NCBI RefSeq assembly: GCF_002082565.1
Contig: NZ_CP020562.1
Coordinates: 2,356,001-2,420,000 of the forward strand
Length of the DNA stretch: 64,000 nt
Direction: 5' to 3'
Source of the DNA: Halomonas sp. GT
Lineage (GTDB): Bacteria > Pseudomonadota > Gammaproteobacteria > Pseudomonadales > Halomonadaceae
The translations under genes and the position numbers were made by a program. The notes under the pieces are model-generated. The model was not told the origin of the DNA, did no database searches, and was given only the letters and a program-made list of their open reading frames with translations. Positions within the stretch are counted from its first letter, which is position 1. Every line of letters starts with the position of its first letter. Shown here one piece after another: positions 30,169 to 42,130 of the stretch.

Positions 30169-31833
30169 GTGGAAAATGTTGAACGCGATGTCATGGACTT
30201 CGATGTAGTCATTGTCGGGGCTGGCCCGTCTGGTCTGGCTGCTGCCTGCCGTTTAATGCAACAGGCAAACCAAGCAGAACAAGAGCTGACGGTTTGTGTA
30301 GTAGAAAAAGGCTCCGAAGTCGGCGCCCATATTCTTTCCGGTGCTGTCTTTGAGCCCCGCGCACTGGCAGAACTATTTCCTGATTGGGAAGAGCGCGGTG
30401 CGCCGCTCAACACACCTGCCGTTCGTGACGATGTTTATCTATTAAAAGATGCCCAAAAAGCGCAAAAAATCCCTAATGCCCTAGTGCCAAAAAGCATGCA
30501 TAACACTGGCGGCGAACTTACTCGCTATGTGATTAGCGCAGGCAATCTGTGTCGCTGGCTGGCCGAGCAGGCCGAAGCCCTTGGGGTGGAAATATTCCCC
30601 GGCTTTGCTGCCCAGGAAGTAATTATCGAAGACGATGCAGTACACGGCATTCTCATTGGTGACATGGGCGTTGGCGCAGATGGCACACCCAAAGATGGCC
30701 ATATGCCGGGTATGGAGCTACGTGCTAAGTACACGCTATTTGCCGAAGGTGCCCGCGGCCACTTAGGAAAACGGTTAATCAAAGAGTTTTCGCTAGATGC
30801 TGGCCGTGACCCTCAGCACTATGGGATTGGCTTGAAAGAACTGTGGGATGTTCCCGCCGACAAACATGAACCTGGACTGGTGCTTCACGGCTCGGGCTGG
30901 CCGCTTGAGAAAGACACTCACGGCGGCTGGTTCCTTTACCACGCAGAAAACCAGCAGGTCGTCGTTGGCCTCATTATGGATCTTGGTTATAAGAACCCTT
31001 GGCTGTCACCTTTTGATGAATTCCAGCGCATGAAGCATCACCCGGTGCTTAGCCAATATTTAGAAGGCGGCAAACGGGTTGCTTATGGTGCGCGCGCCAT
31101 TACGAAAGGCGGTTTTAATTGCCTACCGAAAATGACGTTCCCTGGTGGCCTGTTGATTGGCTGCGATGCAGGTACGCTGAACTTTGCCAAAATCAAAGGC
31201 CTGCACACGGCAATGAAATCTGGCATGGTCGCGGCTGAAAGCGTCTTTGAGGCCATTAAAGGTGGTGATGAAGGTGCTCAGGAGCTGGCTAGCTTCACTG
31301 AGAAATGGGAAGCCAGCTGGGCCTATGAAGAACTGAAAGAGAGCGCAAGCTTTGGGCCTGCTATCCATAAATATGGCACGGTAGGCGGCGGCGCTTACAA
31401 TTTCGCCAATCAACTACTGGGTAATAAGCTACCCAATGTTCACGACACCACCACCGACCACGGCGCACTAAAACCGGCAGCCGAGTTTGAAAAAATCAAT
31501 TATCCGAAGCCCGATGGCAAGTTGTCGTTTGATAAGTCGACCTCCGTCTTCTTATCCAACACTAACCACGAAGAAGACCAGCCCTGTCATCTGCGCCTAG
31601 CAGACCCAGAACTGCCAATTCGCGATAACCTACCGACCTATGCAGAGCCAGCTCAACGCTACTGTCCTGCAGGGGTTTATGAAGTAGTGGAAGATGATCA
31701 AGGAAAGCCACGCTTCCAGATCAACTTTCAGAACTGCGTGCACTGCAAAACCTGCGATATTAAAGACCCTGCCCAAAATATTACCTGGGTAGCACCAGAA
31801 GGCGGCGGCGGGCCTAACTATCCCAACATGTAA
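30169..31833 (+). CDS. etfD: Electron transfer flavoprotein-ubiquinone oxidoreductase
   Basis: This membrane-associated iron-sulfur flavoprotein passes electrons from ETF to ubiquinone. The Rossmann motif DVVIVGAGPSGLAAACRL binds FAD. EKGSEVGAHILSGAVFEPRAL and the C-terminal 4Fe-4S motif CPAGVYEVV with NCVHCKTCDIKDPAQNI are family hallmarks. I chose GTG 30169 because AAGGAG lies 7 bases upstream and the product then aligns with the Pseudomonas N-terminus; ATG 30139 in the same frame has no such site. It has 554 residues and is divergent from etfBA. Confidence 0.96.
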   Translation: MENVERDVMDFDVVIVGAGPSGLAAACRLMQQANQAEQELTVCVVEKGSEVGAHILSGAVFEPRALAELFPDWEERGAPLNTPAVRDDVYLLKDAQKAQKIPNALVPKSMHNTGGELTRYVISAGNLCRWLAEQAEALGVEIFPGFAAQEVIIEDDAVHGILIGDMGVGADGTPKDGHMPGMELRAKYTLFAEGARGHLGKRLIKEFSLDAGRDPQHYGIGLKELWDVPADKHEPGLVLHGSGWPLEKDTHGGWFLYHAENQQVVVGLIMDLGYKNPWLSPFDEFQRMKHHPVLSQYLEGGKRVAYGARAITKGGFNCLPKMTFPGGLLIGCDAGTLNFAKIKGLHTAMKSGMVAAESVFEAIKGGDEGAQELASFTEKWEASWAYEELKESASFGPAIHKYGTVGGGAYNFANQLLGNKLPNVHDTTTDHGALKPAAEFEKINYPKPDGKLSFDKSTSVFLSNTNHEEDQPCHLRLADPELPIRDNLPTYAEPAQRYCPAGVYEVVEDDQGKPRFQINFQNCVHCKTCDIKDPAQNITWVAPEGGGGPNYPNM

Positions 31834-31883
31834 CCACTCCAATAGGTAATTCGCACCACTAGAGGGTCATGCGGCGCAGCCAG

Positions 31884-34091
31884 TTACGCTGGCTGCGCCG
31901 GGGGCTCTAAGCACTCAATCGGCGCGCGTCGAGCAATGAGACGCCGCCGACCGGCCTGTGCAAACCTCACATCGATGACAGGGTCGGAGGGATTGCCTTC
32001 CACCGACGCGACCTCTCCTTCTCCAAACACGGCATGTATCAAGCGTTGACCAGGGTAAAAACGTGCATCTGCCTGATAACTTGCCGTTGCCTCATTGATC
32101 TGCGGCGCTGCCAGCTCAATATCCGTTCGCCCTAACCGCTCAAGATAGCGCTTCACCAAGCTCGGTGATGTTACCTGCACAGCCGTTGCGGGTGTATCTT
32201 GACGCGACAAACATGACGCCACCCGCAAACTATCCTGCCAAGCGCTTTCCGCAATAAAGCGACTAGGCCGATGAACACCACCATCATGCAACACCAGCAG
32301 TTGCTCTTGAGCCCGCGTAATCGCTACGTAAAACAGTCGTCGCTCTTCTTCTAACCTCTCATCATTGAGCGGATTGTCACGACTGTAGTGCGGAAAGTCC
32401 TCTTCATTCACTCCAGCAACGGCGACCAACGGCCACTCTAGACCTTTCGCTCCGTGCACCGTGCTAATCAGAACACCGCCAGCTTGGTTCTCTACTGGAC
32501 GTTCGAGCAGTTCGATAAACGCACCTGGATCTTTCACGCTATCGGCCTGCTCGATAAGCACATCCAATAGACGAACGTCCTCTTCGCCCTTATCGCGTCT
32601 TGCCGCTGCTCGCTTTAAGGTTTTTTCCGCTTCGATCGTTTCCACCACATGACTCAGCAGCTTTGCAGGCGGCCAACCACTTAATTTGGGCAGCTCACAT
32701 AGCAGCGCCCAGCGCTTTTTAAGCGTACGGCGCTGCAGCGGCTTTAAAGAGGTTAGTACCGGCTCGTGGCGTTCAGGCCAGCGCTGGGTGCTGGCCAGCT
32801 GATAGGCGAGCTGCTGAAGCCGCTCACGGGCAACAAAAGGCGTTGGCTGAGAGAGCAAAAGCAAGAGTTGCTCTGGATCGTGCAGCAGCTCTGGCTGGCG
32901 AGACAGTTTCAAATAGCCAGCCAATGCCTGCACGAGAGGGAGTCGGAAAACGAAACGATCTTCTCGTTGAAGACGAAATGGAATACCCGCCTGCAGTAAC
33001 GCCAACTGAAATGGCACCGAAAGCGCCCAACTACGCACCAGCAGACTAACATCGCTCAACGCGCGCCCCTGCGCTTGCCAATCAACTAAGGCATCGAGCA
33101 GCAGTCGGCTGCCCTGGCCGACAGATATATGGGTCTCAGGATTATTAGCATCCGCCAAACAGAGCTGGTCTGGTCGGCGCTGATTAGCCATGATGGCATG
33201 GTTAGCGGTCAGCGCCAGCGCGTGGCCATGACGAAACGTTATAGAGAGCGGGTAGTCTGTGGCGCTGCCAAACGTGGCGGTAAAGTTCTCCAGCATGGTA
33301 TCGGGGCGTGCGCCCCGCCATTCGTAGATGCACTGATTCGCATCACCTACTGCCATCACATTGGCGCTGGAGCCCGCCAACACCGCCAGCAACCGCTGCT
33401 GGGCCGTATTGATATCCTGGTATTCATCAATGATCACATGGTCAAGAAAACCTTCCACACGACTGCGCAAGGTCTGTTCAGCTTCTAACACTTGCAGGGG
33501 TCTGTAGAGCAAATCGGCATAGGTCATGACGCCTTCAACATGCAACAGCCGTTCAGCTTCATCAAATGCCCTGGGAAAGTAGTCAGTATCCGGCTCGTAA
33601 TTAAGACGCTTGTAAAGCACATCAGCCGATAGCATTTCCGCTTTTACCAGCCCACAGAAATGAGCAAGCGCTTCTAATCGATCACCTTCGATAGCCGCAT
33701 CGCGACGCTCAACGGCATCGTGAAGCACATTCAAGCTCGCCTGACGTAAAAGTCGCTCTAGCTGCCAATCAGCAGACAGCAGGCGTCTCGGCGCAAGCGC
33801 CCCCCAGCGACACAGACTCTGCGTCAATCGATGACCAAGGGAGTGAAAGGTGCGCACATCTGGCAATGTCTGCCCTTGAGGCGCCATGCTGATCAGGCGG
33901 CGTTGAAAATCGTCTCGGGCTGAGCGGTTAAACATCAGCACCAGCATACGCTTCGGTGACACACCAGACGCTAACAGGTGGAGCACCCTTGCCGCCATAG
34001 TGGTGGTCTTGCCCGCTCCCGCAACAGCAGCTACGCGGGCATGCCCCTCGCGATGATGGACAACGGCTTGCTGTTCAGCGGTTAACTTCAC
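31884..34091 (-). CDS. UvrD/Rep-family (SF1A) DNA helicase
   Basis: The protein starts MKLTAEQQAVV (Q motif) with Walker A AVAGAGKTTTMAARVL, followed by HSLGHRL, DEYQDINTAQQ, VGDANQCIYEWRGA, STVHGAKGLEW and YVAITRAQEQLLVLH. These are the SF1A motifs Ia to VI. The C-terminal segment FYPGQRLIHAVFGEGEVASV resembles the Tudor-like end of PcrA/UvrD. At 735 residues it is close to UvrD (720), but several motif details differ, so I treat it as a separate UvrD-like helicase. It overlaps the DUF1285 gene by ATGA. Its exact role is unknown. Confidence 0.93.
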   Translation of the reverse strand: MKLTAEQQAVVHHREGHARVAAVAGAGKTTTMAARVLHLLASGVSPKRMLVLMFNRSARDDFQRRLISMAPQGQTLPDVRTFHSLGHRLTQSLCRWGALAPRRLLSADWQLERLLRQASLNVLHDAVERRDAAIEGDRLEALAHFCGLVKAEMLSADVLYKRLNYEPDTDYFPRAFDEAERLLHVEGVMTYADLLYRPLQVLEAEQTLRSRVEGFLDHVIIDEYQDINTAQQRLLAVLAGSSANVMAVGDANQCIYEWRGARPDTMLENFTATFGSATDYPLSITFRHGHALALTANHAIMANQRRPDQLCLADANNPETHISVGQGSRLLLDALVDWQAQGRALSDVSLLVRSWALSVPFQLALLQAGIPFRLQREDRFVFRLPLVQALAGYLKLSRQPELLHDPEQLLLLLSQPTPFVARERLQQLAYQLASTQRWPERHEPVLTSLKPLQRRTLKKRWALLCELPKLSGWPPAKLLSHVVETIEAEKTLKRAAARRDKGEEDVRLLDVLIEQADSVKDPGAFIELLERPVENQAGGVLISTVHGAKGLEWPLVAVAGVNEEDFPHYSRDNPLNDERLEEERRLFYVAITRAQEQLLVLHDGGVHRPSRFIAESAWQDSLRVASCLSRQDTPATAVQVTSPSLVKRYLERLGRTDIELAAPQINEATASYQADARFYPGQRLIHAVFGEGEVASVEGNPSDPVIDVRFAQAGRRRLIARRAPIECLEPPAQPA

Positions 34092-34654
34092 GTCACCTCG
34101 CCTAGCATCGCATCATCGGCATTAAACTGACCTAAGACATACCAAGATCCTGCGCTGTAGAGTCGGCATTGGCATTCGCCGTCGCCTGCTTCGCTCAGCG
34201 TGGCCTGCTCTACCAACCGATAATACACATTGCGATGCAAGCGAGCCGCTAGTCCAAAGCGCACGGCACATTCAGGGGCAAGGACGCCCTCAGGCGTTTT
34301 GGAGAGACTAAGCGGGTGCTCTGCATCCACACGAACAACGTCATCGAATTGGGTCGTCAGCCACCAAGCATCATCGTGGAAATCTGCTTCTACCGCCACG
34401 AACGGGCAGTCAACCACGGTGACACGCCAACGCTCAACCGGCGTTACTAGGCAATAGCCATCGGCATCGCGTCGTAATAGGCTCGCTAACAACCGTGGTA
34501 TGGCAAGGCGCTCAAACGGCTTTCCTTCATGCAGCCACGTGCCATCAGCCTGGATAACGATATCAATATCACCACTAAGTGCTGGCTGCCACTCATCAAC
34601 GGGGGGAATCGTCGCCGAGCCGTTAAATTGCTGCATAAGCCGATCAATATTCAT
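34088..34654 (-). CDS. DUF1285 protein
   Basis: The N-terminal pattern DIDIVIQADGTWLHEGKPFER is the mark of DUF1285, a conserved proteobacterial family of unknown function with two small beta-rich domains. The protein has 188 residues, no signal peptide and no membrane segment. It lies 31 bases after tatD and is coupled to the UvrD-like helicase by an ATGA overlap. No function can be given from the sequence. Confidence 0.88.
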   Translation of the reverse strand: MNIDRLMQQFNGSATIPPVDEWQPALSGDIDIVIQADGTWLHEGKPFERLAIPRLLASLLRRDADGYCLVTPVERWRVTVVDCPFVAVEADFHDDAWWLTTQFDDVVRVDAEHPLSLSKTPEGVLAPECAVRFGLAARLHRNVYYRLVEQATLSEAGDGECQCRLYSAGSWYVLGQFNADDAMLGEVT

Positions 34655-34685
34655 CGCTTATCTCCCAGGCTGTGCTTTCAGCCAC

Positions 34686-35519
34686 TTATACCACTAAACC
34701 TGACTGCGCCAACGCTTCCTTTACGCTATCAGGTGCATCGGGCACGGCAGCGCGGAACAGATGATAAAAATTGGCAGTGGTTTGCATCGCCACCTCATCA
34801 ACGCTAATTCCCCGCTCTTTAGCGATACACTCTGCCACCTCAACCACCCAGGCGGGTTCGTTGGGTTTTCCACGATAAGGAACAGGCGCCAAATAAGGGC
34901 TATCGGTTTCAATCAGCAGTCGGTCAAGCGGCAGTTTTCTGGCCAACTCTCTAAGCGACGCAGCATTGCGGAAGGTAATAATACCCGATAGCGAGATATA
35001 GAACCCAAGCCGCACAGCTTCACGCGCCATATCTAAATCTTCAGTAAAACAGTGTAATACGCCGCCCACCTCAGGATTAGTGTGCTCACGCAGCAACGCT
35101 AACGTGTCTTCTTTCGCTTCACGAGTATGAATAATAACCGGCAGCTCTAGCTCATTGGCCGCAATTAAATGGCGCTTAAATCGCTCGCTCTGAACCTCTA
35201 CAGGCACGCTGTCTTGATAGTGATAATCCAGCCCTGTCTCACCGATGGCGACGGCACCGTATTGTTCAGCAGCATCAACAATATCGCTTACGCTTGGCTC
35301 TTTTGAGGCCTGATGTAGCGGATGCAATCCCGCCGAAATAACCACATCGTGGTGCTCACGGGCGATTGCCGCTAACCCCGGCATCTCCTCAAGCGTCACC
35401 GCAATAGCTAAGAACTGGTTCACGTTAGCAGCACGAGCAGCTGCCAGCGTTGCGGCAATATCGCCATCATGGGTGAGTTCAGATAAGCGGTCTAAATGGC
35501 AGTGGGAATCGACAAACAT
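34686..35519 (-). CDS. TatD-family metal-dependent hydrolase (YcfH type)
   Basis: The metal-binding residues are in DSHCHLDRL, GETGLDYHY, IIHTREAKEDTLALL, GVLHCFTEDL and LIETDSPYLAPVPYRGKPNEP, all intact. YcfH/TatD proteins act as DNases or deoxyribonucleases on small substrates; the physiological role is not settled. The length of 277 residues is usual. The position after holB and pilZ matches E. coli and Pseudomonas (ycfH). Confidence 0.94.
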   Translation of the reverse strand: MFVDSHCHLDRLSELTHDGDIAATLAAARAANVNQFLAIAVTLEEMPGLAAIAREHHDVVISAGLHPLHQASKEPSVSDIVDAAEQYGAVAIGETGLDYHYQDSVPVEVQSERFKRHLIAANELELPVIIHTREAKEDTLALLREHTNPEVGGVLHCFTEDLDMAREAVRLGFYISLSGIITFRNAASLRELARKLPLDRLLIETDSPYLAPVPYRGKPNEPAWVVEVAECIAKERGISVDEVAMQTTANFYHLFRAAVPDAPDSVKEALAQSGLVV

Positions 35520-35595
35520 GCAGCTCTCTTAAAGTCTCGTAAACAAGTGAAGGGCAGGCTTTATTCAGTGCTATTGCGGTACTAGCCAGGTGCTA

Positions 35596-35931
35596 TCAAA
35601 GCGTAAAGGACGGTGGTGCTTTATCTAACTGTCCAGCCAGCAACGTTTCAATACGATCACGAACGGAGTAGTCCTGCTGACTGAAGTGCACCCCAATACC
35701 TGGCATTCGTTGTCCACTCACGCCTTCAGGAGAAACCCAAACAACATGGCCAGAGATAGAAAGTCGTTCACTCTCTCCTGGCAGGGTCAGCAATAGATAA
35801 ACCTGCTGCCCAAGCCTGTAGGGCGCTTTAGTCGGGACAAAAATACCGCCTCTATCTAGAAAAGGCATATACGCGGAAAGTAACGTCGGTATATCCGGTA
35901 TTGTCAAAGAAAGTGCTTTTTGAACCGTCAT
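35596..35931 (-). CDS. pilZ: PilZ-domain protein
   Basis: This is the founding type of PilZ protein, needed in Pseudomonas for type IV pilus assembly. The orthologous small PilZ lacks c-di-GMP-binding arginines, and the same is true here: there is no RxxxR motif before the VSPEGVSGQRMPGIGVHF region. ATG 35931 was chosen with GAGG upstream and gives 111 residues, the usual length. An upstream extension of the frame would read a non-coding tandem repeat. It lies after holB, as in Pseudomonas. Confidence 0.92.
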   Translation of the reverse strand: MTVQKALSLTIPDIPTLLSAYMPFLDRGGIFVPTKAPYRLGQQVYLLLTLPGESERLSISGHVVWVSPEGVSGQRMPGIGVHFSQQDYSVRDRIETLLAGQLDKAPPSFTL

Positions 35932-35948
35932 AACAGCCTCGTTGGCAA

Positions 35949-35983
35949 CAACCCTATTAGCAGCAACCCTATTAGCAGCGACC

Positions 35984-35986
<3 letters not shown>
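35949..35986. repeat. 15-bp tandem repeat at the holB/pilZ junction
   Basis: CAACCCTATTAGCAG occurs twice exactly (35949-35963 and 35964-35978), followed by a partial third copy that contains the holB stop codon. It extends the holB-pilZ spacer. Confidence 0.85.
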
Positions 35987-37620
<1,634 letters not shown>

Positions 37621-37679
37621 TTACTAAGTAAATTCGAAAAAAACACATCACACCACACTTAAACAATGACTTAACCTAA

Positions 37680-38687
37680 TTAGCGATTTCGAATATAGCG
37701 ATTAACCGCATTATTGTGCTCACGTAACGTTCGTGAAAAATGGTGGGTACCGTCACCGCGAGAGACGAAATAAAGCGTTTCTCCGGGTAGCGGATTCACA
37801 GCCGCTTCAAGGGAGGCGCGCCCGGGTAAGGCAATCGGCGTTGGTGGCATGCCGTCGATCACATAGGTGTTATAGGGGGTCGCCTCACGTAAATCTGCAC
37901 GCGTGATCCTACCCTCATAGCGTTCGCCCATGCCATAAATGACGGTGGGATCTGTTTGCAAACGCATTCCCTGCTCCATACGGCGTTTAAAGACACCTGC
38001 AATCTCTCGACGCTCTTCGGGCGCTCCCGTTTCACGCTCAATGAGCGATGCCATAATGAGCGCTTCGTAAGGCGTATCGATCGTCAGGTCATCATCACGC
38101 CCGTCCCAGACTTCTTCTAGAATCCGCTCCATGCGGGAAAGTGCCTGGCGTAGAATATCAACGTCACTCATACCCAGGTGGTAGCGGTAAGTATCAGGAA
38201 AAAACCAGCCTTCAGGAAAAGTACCTTCACGGCCCAGCAACGACATAATTTCGTCGTCACCTAACTCTGCCGTCTGGTTCTCAAGTTTTGGCGCATTGTT
38301 CAGCAACTCGCGCATTTGACGGAACGTCCACCCTTCAGGAATCGTTAATGGGTAAGTGACAACGTTATTGCTCCCTAAGAGAGCAATCAGTTCAAGACCG
38401 CTCATGCCTGGGGTTAGCTGATACTCTCCCACCCTTAAGCGTGGTACACGCTCAGGCTCAACACGCGCCAATAGTTGAAATGCCCAAGCATCTTCAATAA
38501 AGCCCTGGCTTTCCAGCTCTCGAACGACCTGATTGAACCCAGCACCCGCAGAAACCTGGTAAAGCGCAGGCTCCTCAAGTGTGACCGGTGCCGATAAGCG
38601 GTGCTGCCAGTAAGCATAGCCACCCACAACTGCTGCGAATCCAACCACGACCACGACACCGACGGCAGCTAAAAACCGTTTCACCAT
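37680..38687 (-). CDS. mltG: Endolytic transglycosylase MltG (YceG family)
   Basis: MltG cleaves nascent peptidoglycan at the inner membrane and sets glycan chain length. A single N-terminal membrane helix (residues 5-25) precedes a LysM-like segment and the YceG domain. The catalytic Glu is in IMASLIERETGAPEERREIAGVF, and LQTDPTVIYGMG and YNTYVIDGMPPTPIALPG follow. The length is 335 residues (E. coli 340). It lies 30 bases after pabC. Confidence 0.96.
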   Translation of the reverse strand: MVKRFLAAVGVVVVVGFAAVVGGYAYWQHRLSAPVTLEEPALYQVSAGAGFNQVVRELESQGFIEDAWAFQLLARVEPERVPRLRVGEYQLTPGMSGLELIALLGSNNVVTYPLTIPEGWTFRQMRELLNNAPKLENQTAELGDDEIMSLLGREGTFPEGWFFPDTYRYHLGMSDVDILRQALSRMERILEEVWDGRDDDLTIDTPYEALIMASLIERETGAPEERREIAGVFKRRMEQGMRLQTDPTVIYGMGERYEGRITRADLREATPYNTYVIDGMPPTPIALPGRASLEAAVNPLPGETLYFVSRGDGTHHFSRTLREHNNAVNRYIRNR

Positions 38688-38717
38688 GACACCTCAATAA
38701 TGTTGATAAAATTCTGC

Positions 38718-39524
38718 CTAACGGGATGTCGGCGAATAGCCAAGTAAGTCATGGCCTATTACTTGCAGCCTATCTTGATCTGCCAGCGGCCAAGACTGCA
38801 GGACTAAACCTGCTTCACTTAAAAGCTTACTCACTGGCCACACACCCTGTACCGAGTTAGCTACCCAAAGACGATCAACTTCATGGATAGCATTCAGCGC
38901 AATAGGGGCTTCCTTTACCACGCCACGATCCAATAATGCGGCACGCAGCGTACCCGCCACGCCACACTGCGATAATGGCGGTGTAAAGAGCACTCCCGCT
39001 TGCTGCCAAAAGACATTCATACTGGTGGCTTCCACCAGCCAGCCATCAGCATCTCCAAGCAACCCCTCGGCGATGGCGGGGTCATTCCACTCCTGGCGCG
39101 CTAGTACATTTTCCAATCGATTAAGGTGTTTAATACCTGCTAAAAGCGGCTGATGCCCCAAACGCAACTGACAAATCCGTACGTTAACACCCTCATGCCA
39201 ACGGTCAGCATTTACCACAAAAGGTGTTCTACGGCTAAGCAAGCGAGGTTGAGGGCTATCCGGCATCGCATACCCTCTCCCACCACTTCCTCGGGTTAGG
39301 ATTAGTTTGAGTATTTCAAGCTCGGCGTTAGACGGAGATTGCCAAGTGGCGACCAACTGCTCCATAGAGGGCAACGGAATATTCAAACGCTGACAGCCCA
39401 GCAGTAAGCGCGCGTAATGATAATCCCATAGCACAGGGACTCCAGCGCGCAGCAGTACTGTTTCAAATACTCCGTCACCATACGCAAGCCCTCGGTCGTC
39501 AAACGGCACCTGGGGCATTGGCAT
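38718..39524 (-). CDS. pabC: Aminodeoxychorismate lyase
   Basis: PabC is a fold-type IV PLP enzyme that converts 4-amino-4-deoxychorismate to p-aminobenzoate for folate. RGLAYGDGVFETVL begins the domain and the PLP Lys lies in GIKHLNRLENVLARQ; GWLVEATSMNVFW is the conserved phosphate loop. The fabF stop is in the same frame just upstream, so ATG 39524 is the only possible early start. This makes the N-terminus about 10 residues shorter than in E. coli. The length is 268 residues. Confidence 0.94.
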   Translation of the reverse strand: MPMPQVPFDDRGLAYGDGVFETVLLRAGVPVLWDYHYARLLLGCQRLNIPLPSMEQLVATWQSPSNAELEILKLILTRGSGGRGYAMPDSPQPRLLSRRTPFVVNADRWHEGVNVRICQLRLGHQPLLAGIKHLNRLENVLARQEWNDPAIAEGLLGDADGWLVEATSMNVFWQQAGVLFTPPLSQCGVAGTLRAALLDRGVVKEAPIALNAIHEVDRLWVANSVQGVWPVSKLLSEAGLVLQSWPLADQDRLQVIGHDLLGYSPTSR

Positions 39525-39530
39525 TGCGTG

Positions 39531-40769
39531 CTATACCTTTTTAAACAGCAATGAGCCGTTGGTACCACCGAACCCAAACGAGTTTGAGAGCGCTATATCA
39601 ATGGGCATCTCCCGCGCGGTGTGCGGTACATAATCAAGATTACAACCTTCCTGCGGGTTATCCAGGTTAATGGTCGGCGGCGCAACCTGATCTCGAATAG
39701 CCAGAATACTAAACACCGCCTCAACTGCTCCTGCAGCGCCTAATAGATGGCCAATCATTGATTTGGTAGAGCTCACAGCAACCTGCTGAGCTGCGCTACC
39801 AAGCACTTTTTCGATCGCTCGGCTTTCTGCTAAGTCACCCGCCGCGGTAGACGTGCCATGCGCATTAATATATTGCACATCCGAGGGATCAATACGCGCA
39901 TCTTTAATGGCATTGCTCATGGAAAGTGCAGCACCACGACCATCTTCCGGCGGCGCTGTCATATGATAGGCATCATCACTCATACCAAAGCCTGCAAGCT
40001 CTGCGTAGATGTTGGCACCACGCGCTTTAGCGTGCTCGTACTCTTCCAAGACAAGCACACCCGCACCATCTGACAGCACGAAGCCGTCACGATCAGTATC
40101 CCATGGGCGACTCGCAGCCTGAGGATCTTCATTGCGAGTAGAGAGCGCTCGTGCTGCCGAAAAACCGCCCAACCCTAATGGTGTCGTGGCCATTTCCGCA
40201 CCACCACAAATCATTACATCGGCATCGCCGTAAGCAATCGTGCGAGCACTGTAGCCAATATTATGGGTACCTGTTGTACACGCTGTGGTGATCGCGATAT
40301 TCGGGCCTTTGAAGCCGTGCTGAATCGCCATGTTGCCGGAAATCATATTAATAATTGAACCTGGCACAAAAAACGGCGAAACACGGCGTGCGCCTCCCTT
40401 ATTTAGCGCATTATGGTTATGTTCAATCATCGGCAAACCACCAATGCCTGAACCAATAGCCACACCAATTCGCTCAGCATTCTCTTCGGTACACTCAAGC
40501 CCAGAGTCCTGAACGGCTTGGGCTCCTGCCGCCATACCGTACTGGATAAACAAATCCATCTTGCGTGCGTCTTTGGGATTCAGATAGGGACTAATATCGA
40601 AGTTTTTAACCGATCCTCCAAAACGCGTGTTGAAGCCACTTGTATCAAAGTGCTCAATCGGCGCTATGCCACTTTTGCCGGCGACAATATTTGCCCACGA
40701 CTCATTAACACTGTTGCCCACTGGGGTCACCAGGCCTAACCCAGTTACCACTACCCTTCTTCGCGCCAT
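39531..40769 (-). CDS. fabF: 3-oxoacyl-ACP synthase II (FabF)
   Basis: FabF elongates acyl-ACP with malonyl-ACP. The catalytic triad is complete: Cys in [12 protein letters not shown], His in [11 protein letters not shown] and His in [15 protein letters not shown] 40769 was chosen because GGAGGAAAGCTG precedes it and [13 protein letters not shown] starts the fold. The length is 412 residues. It is downstream of acpP, from which it is separated by a terminator-like hairpin. Confidence 0.97.
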   Translation of the reverse strand: MARRRVVVTGLGLVTPVGNSVNESWANIVAGKSGIAPIEHFDTSGFNTRFGGSVKNFDISPYLNPKDARKMDLFIQYGMAAGAQAVQDSGLECTEENAERIGVAIGSGIGGLPMIEHNHNALNKGGARRVSPFFVPGSIINMISGNMAIQHGFKGPNIAITTACTTGTHNIGYSARTIAYGDADVMICGGAEMATTPLGLGGFSAARALSTRNEDPQAASRPWDTDRDGFVLSDGAGVLVLEEYEHAKARGANIYAELAGFGMSDDAYHMTAPPEDGRGAALSMSNAIKDARIDPSDVQYINAHGTSTAAGDLAESRAIEKVLGSAAQQVAVSSTKSMIGHLLGAAGAVEAVFSILAIRDQVAPPTINLDNPQEGCNLDYVPHTAREMPIDIALSNSFGFGGTNGSLLFKKV

Positions 40770-40881
40770 CAGCTTTCCTCCAGGCATCCATGGTGACACG
40801 ACCCATCTGGGTCATTTGCTGCAGAGATTTGGTGACTAGTATAACGGAGATTGAACGTTATATTCATTGTGACAACAAAGC

Positions 40882-40914
40882 AAAAAAGCCGCCCCTACTC
40901 AGGACGGCTTTTTA
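40882..40914 (-). terminator. Terminator-like hairpin between acpP and fabF
   Basis: On the minus strand AAAAAGCCGTCC pairs with GGGGCGGCTTTTTT through one G-U wobble, with a 6-base loop and a following T-run. It is well placed to end the highly expressed acpP message with partial read-through into fabF. Confidence 0.8.
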
Positions 40915-40962
40915 TACGGGTGGGTAAGCACCCCACCCTGGCTCACTGCTTCGACTTAACCC

Positions 40963-41196
40963 TTACTGATGGGTGTTTACGTAGTCGATAGCTTCTTGAA
41001 CCGTGGTGATTTTTTCAGCTTCTTCGTCAGGAATTTCAGTATCAAATTCCTCTTCAAGTGCCATCACCAGCTCAACGGTGTCAAGAGAATCAGCACCCAG
41101 GTCTTCAGTAAAAGAAGAGCTGTTCTGGATGTCTTCTTCTTTAACGTTCAGGCGCTCTGCCACAACTTTCTTAACGCGCTCTTCAATAGTACTCAT
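40963..41196 (-). CDS. acpP: Acyl carrier protein
   Basis: AcpP carries growing acyl chains on phosphopantetheine. ATG 41196, preceded by GGAGTACGTTG, gives 77 residues beginning [12 protein letters not shown]. The modified serine is in [19 protein letters not shown], and the protein is strongly acidic. It lies between fabG and fabF. AcpS, also in this window, activates it. Confidence 0.98.
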   Translation of the reverse strand: MSTIEERVKKVVAERLNVKEEDIQNSSSFTEDLGADSLDTVELVMALEEEFDTEIPDEEAEKITTVQEAIDYVNTHQ

Positions 41197-41320
41197 CAAC
41201 GTACTCCAGTCGTTCACATTAGCCGTTTTTGATAACCAGCCATTTGGAAACCGCAAGCCAAAAGCTGCGGGGTAGTTTATAGACGCCCTTAAGCTGACGC
41301 AACCGCCAAACCTAAGGCCA

Positions 41321-42064
41321 TCAACGCATATTCATGCCGCCGTTAACGTGTAGCGTTTCGCCAGTGATATAACCTGCAGCATCACTTGTCAAAAATCCAA
41401 CGGCAGCGGCAATTTCCTCAGGCCCGCCTAAACGCGAAAGAGGAATTTGCTTAAGCAGCATTTCATGCTGCGCTTCAGGCAACGCTTCCGTCATATCCGT
41501 TGCAATAAACCCAGGCGCAACCGCATTAACCGTAATAGCACGGGAAGCGACTTCACGCGCTAAAGCACGACTAAAACCTTCCATTCCTGCTTTGGCGGCG
41601 GCGTAGTTAGTTTGGCCTAGGTTACCCATCGTTGCCACTACAGAACTTATCGACACGATACGCCCAAAGCGGGCCTTTGTCATACCACGCAGACACGCCT
41701 TGCTAACGCGATAAACAGATTTGAGATTGGTATCCATCACGGAGTCCCACTCATCTTCTTTCATGCGCATTAACAAATTGTCACGGGTAATGCCGGCATT
41801 ATTGACCAAAATCGTGGGCGCACCAAAGCGTTCGCCAATTGTTTTGAGCACCTGATCAATACTCTGCTGATCAGTAACATTAAGGCACATACCTGCACCT
41901 TCAATGCCATTCTCTTTTAGATCAGCATCAATTTTTTCAGCGCCCGATTCGCTAGTGGCAGTTCCCACTACGATACGTCCTTGACGCCCAAGCTCATGAG
42001 CAATGGCTCGCCCAATACCTCGGCTAGCACCAGTAACTAGTGCCACTCTTCGTTCTTGAGTCAT
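41321..42064 (-). CDS. fabG: 3-oxoacyl-ACP reductase FabG
   Basis: FabG is the NADPH-dependent SDR enzyme of the fatty acid cycle. The cofactor motif [12 protein letters not shown], the NNAG motif in [12 protein letters not shown], the catalytic Ser in [11 protein letters not shown] and YxxxK in NYAAAKAG are all present, as is the ending [13 protein letters not shown]. The length is 247 residues (E. coli 244). It lies between fabD and acpP. Confidence 0.98.
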   Translation of the reverse strand: MTQERRVALVTGASRGIGRAIAHELGRQGRIVVGTATSESGAEKIDADLKENGIEGAGMCLNVTDQQSIDQVLKTIGERFGAPTILVNNAGITRDNLLMRMKEDEWDSVMDTNLKSVYRVSKACLRGMTKARFGRIVSISSVVATMGNLGQTNYAAAKAGMEGFSRALAREVASRAITVNAVAPGFIATDMTEALPEAQHEMLLKQIPLSRLGGPEEIAAAVGFLTSDAAGYITGETLHVNGGMNMR

Positions 42065-42130
42065 AACGTTCTTCCTTCAACCTAACTAAGCAAGGGTAGC
42101 GGAAAATAGCGACTTAACACGCGCCATTTC

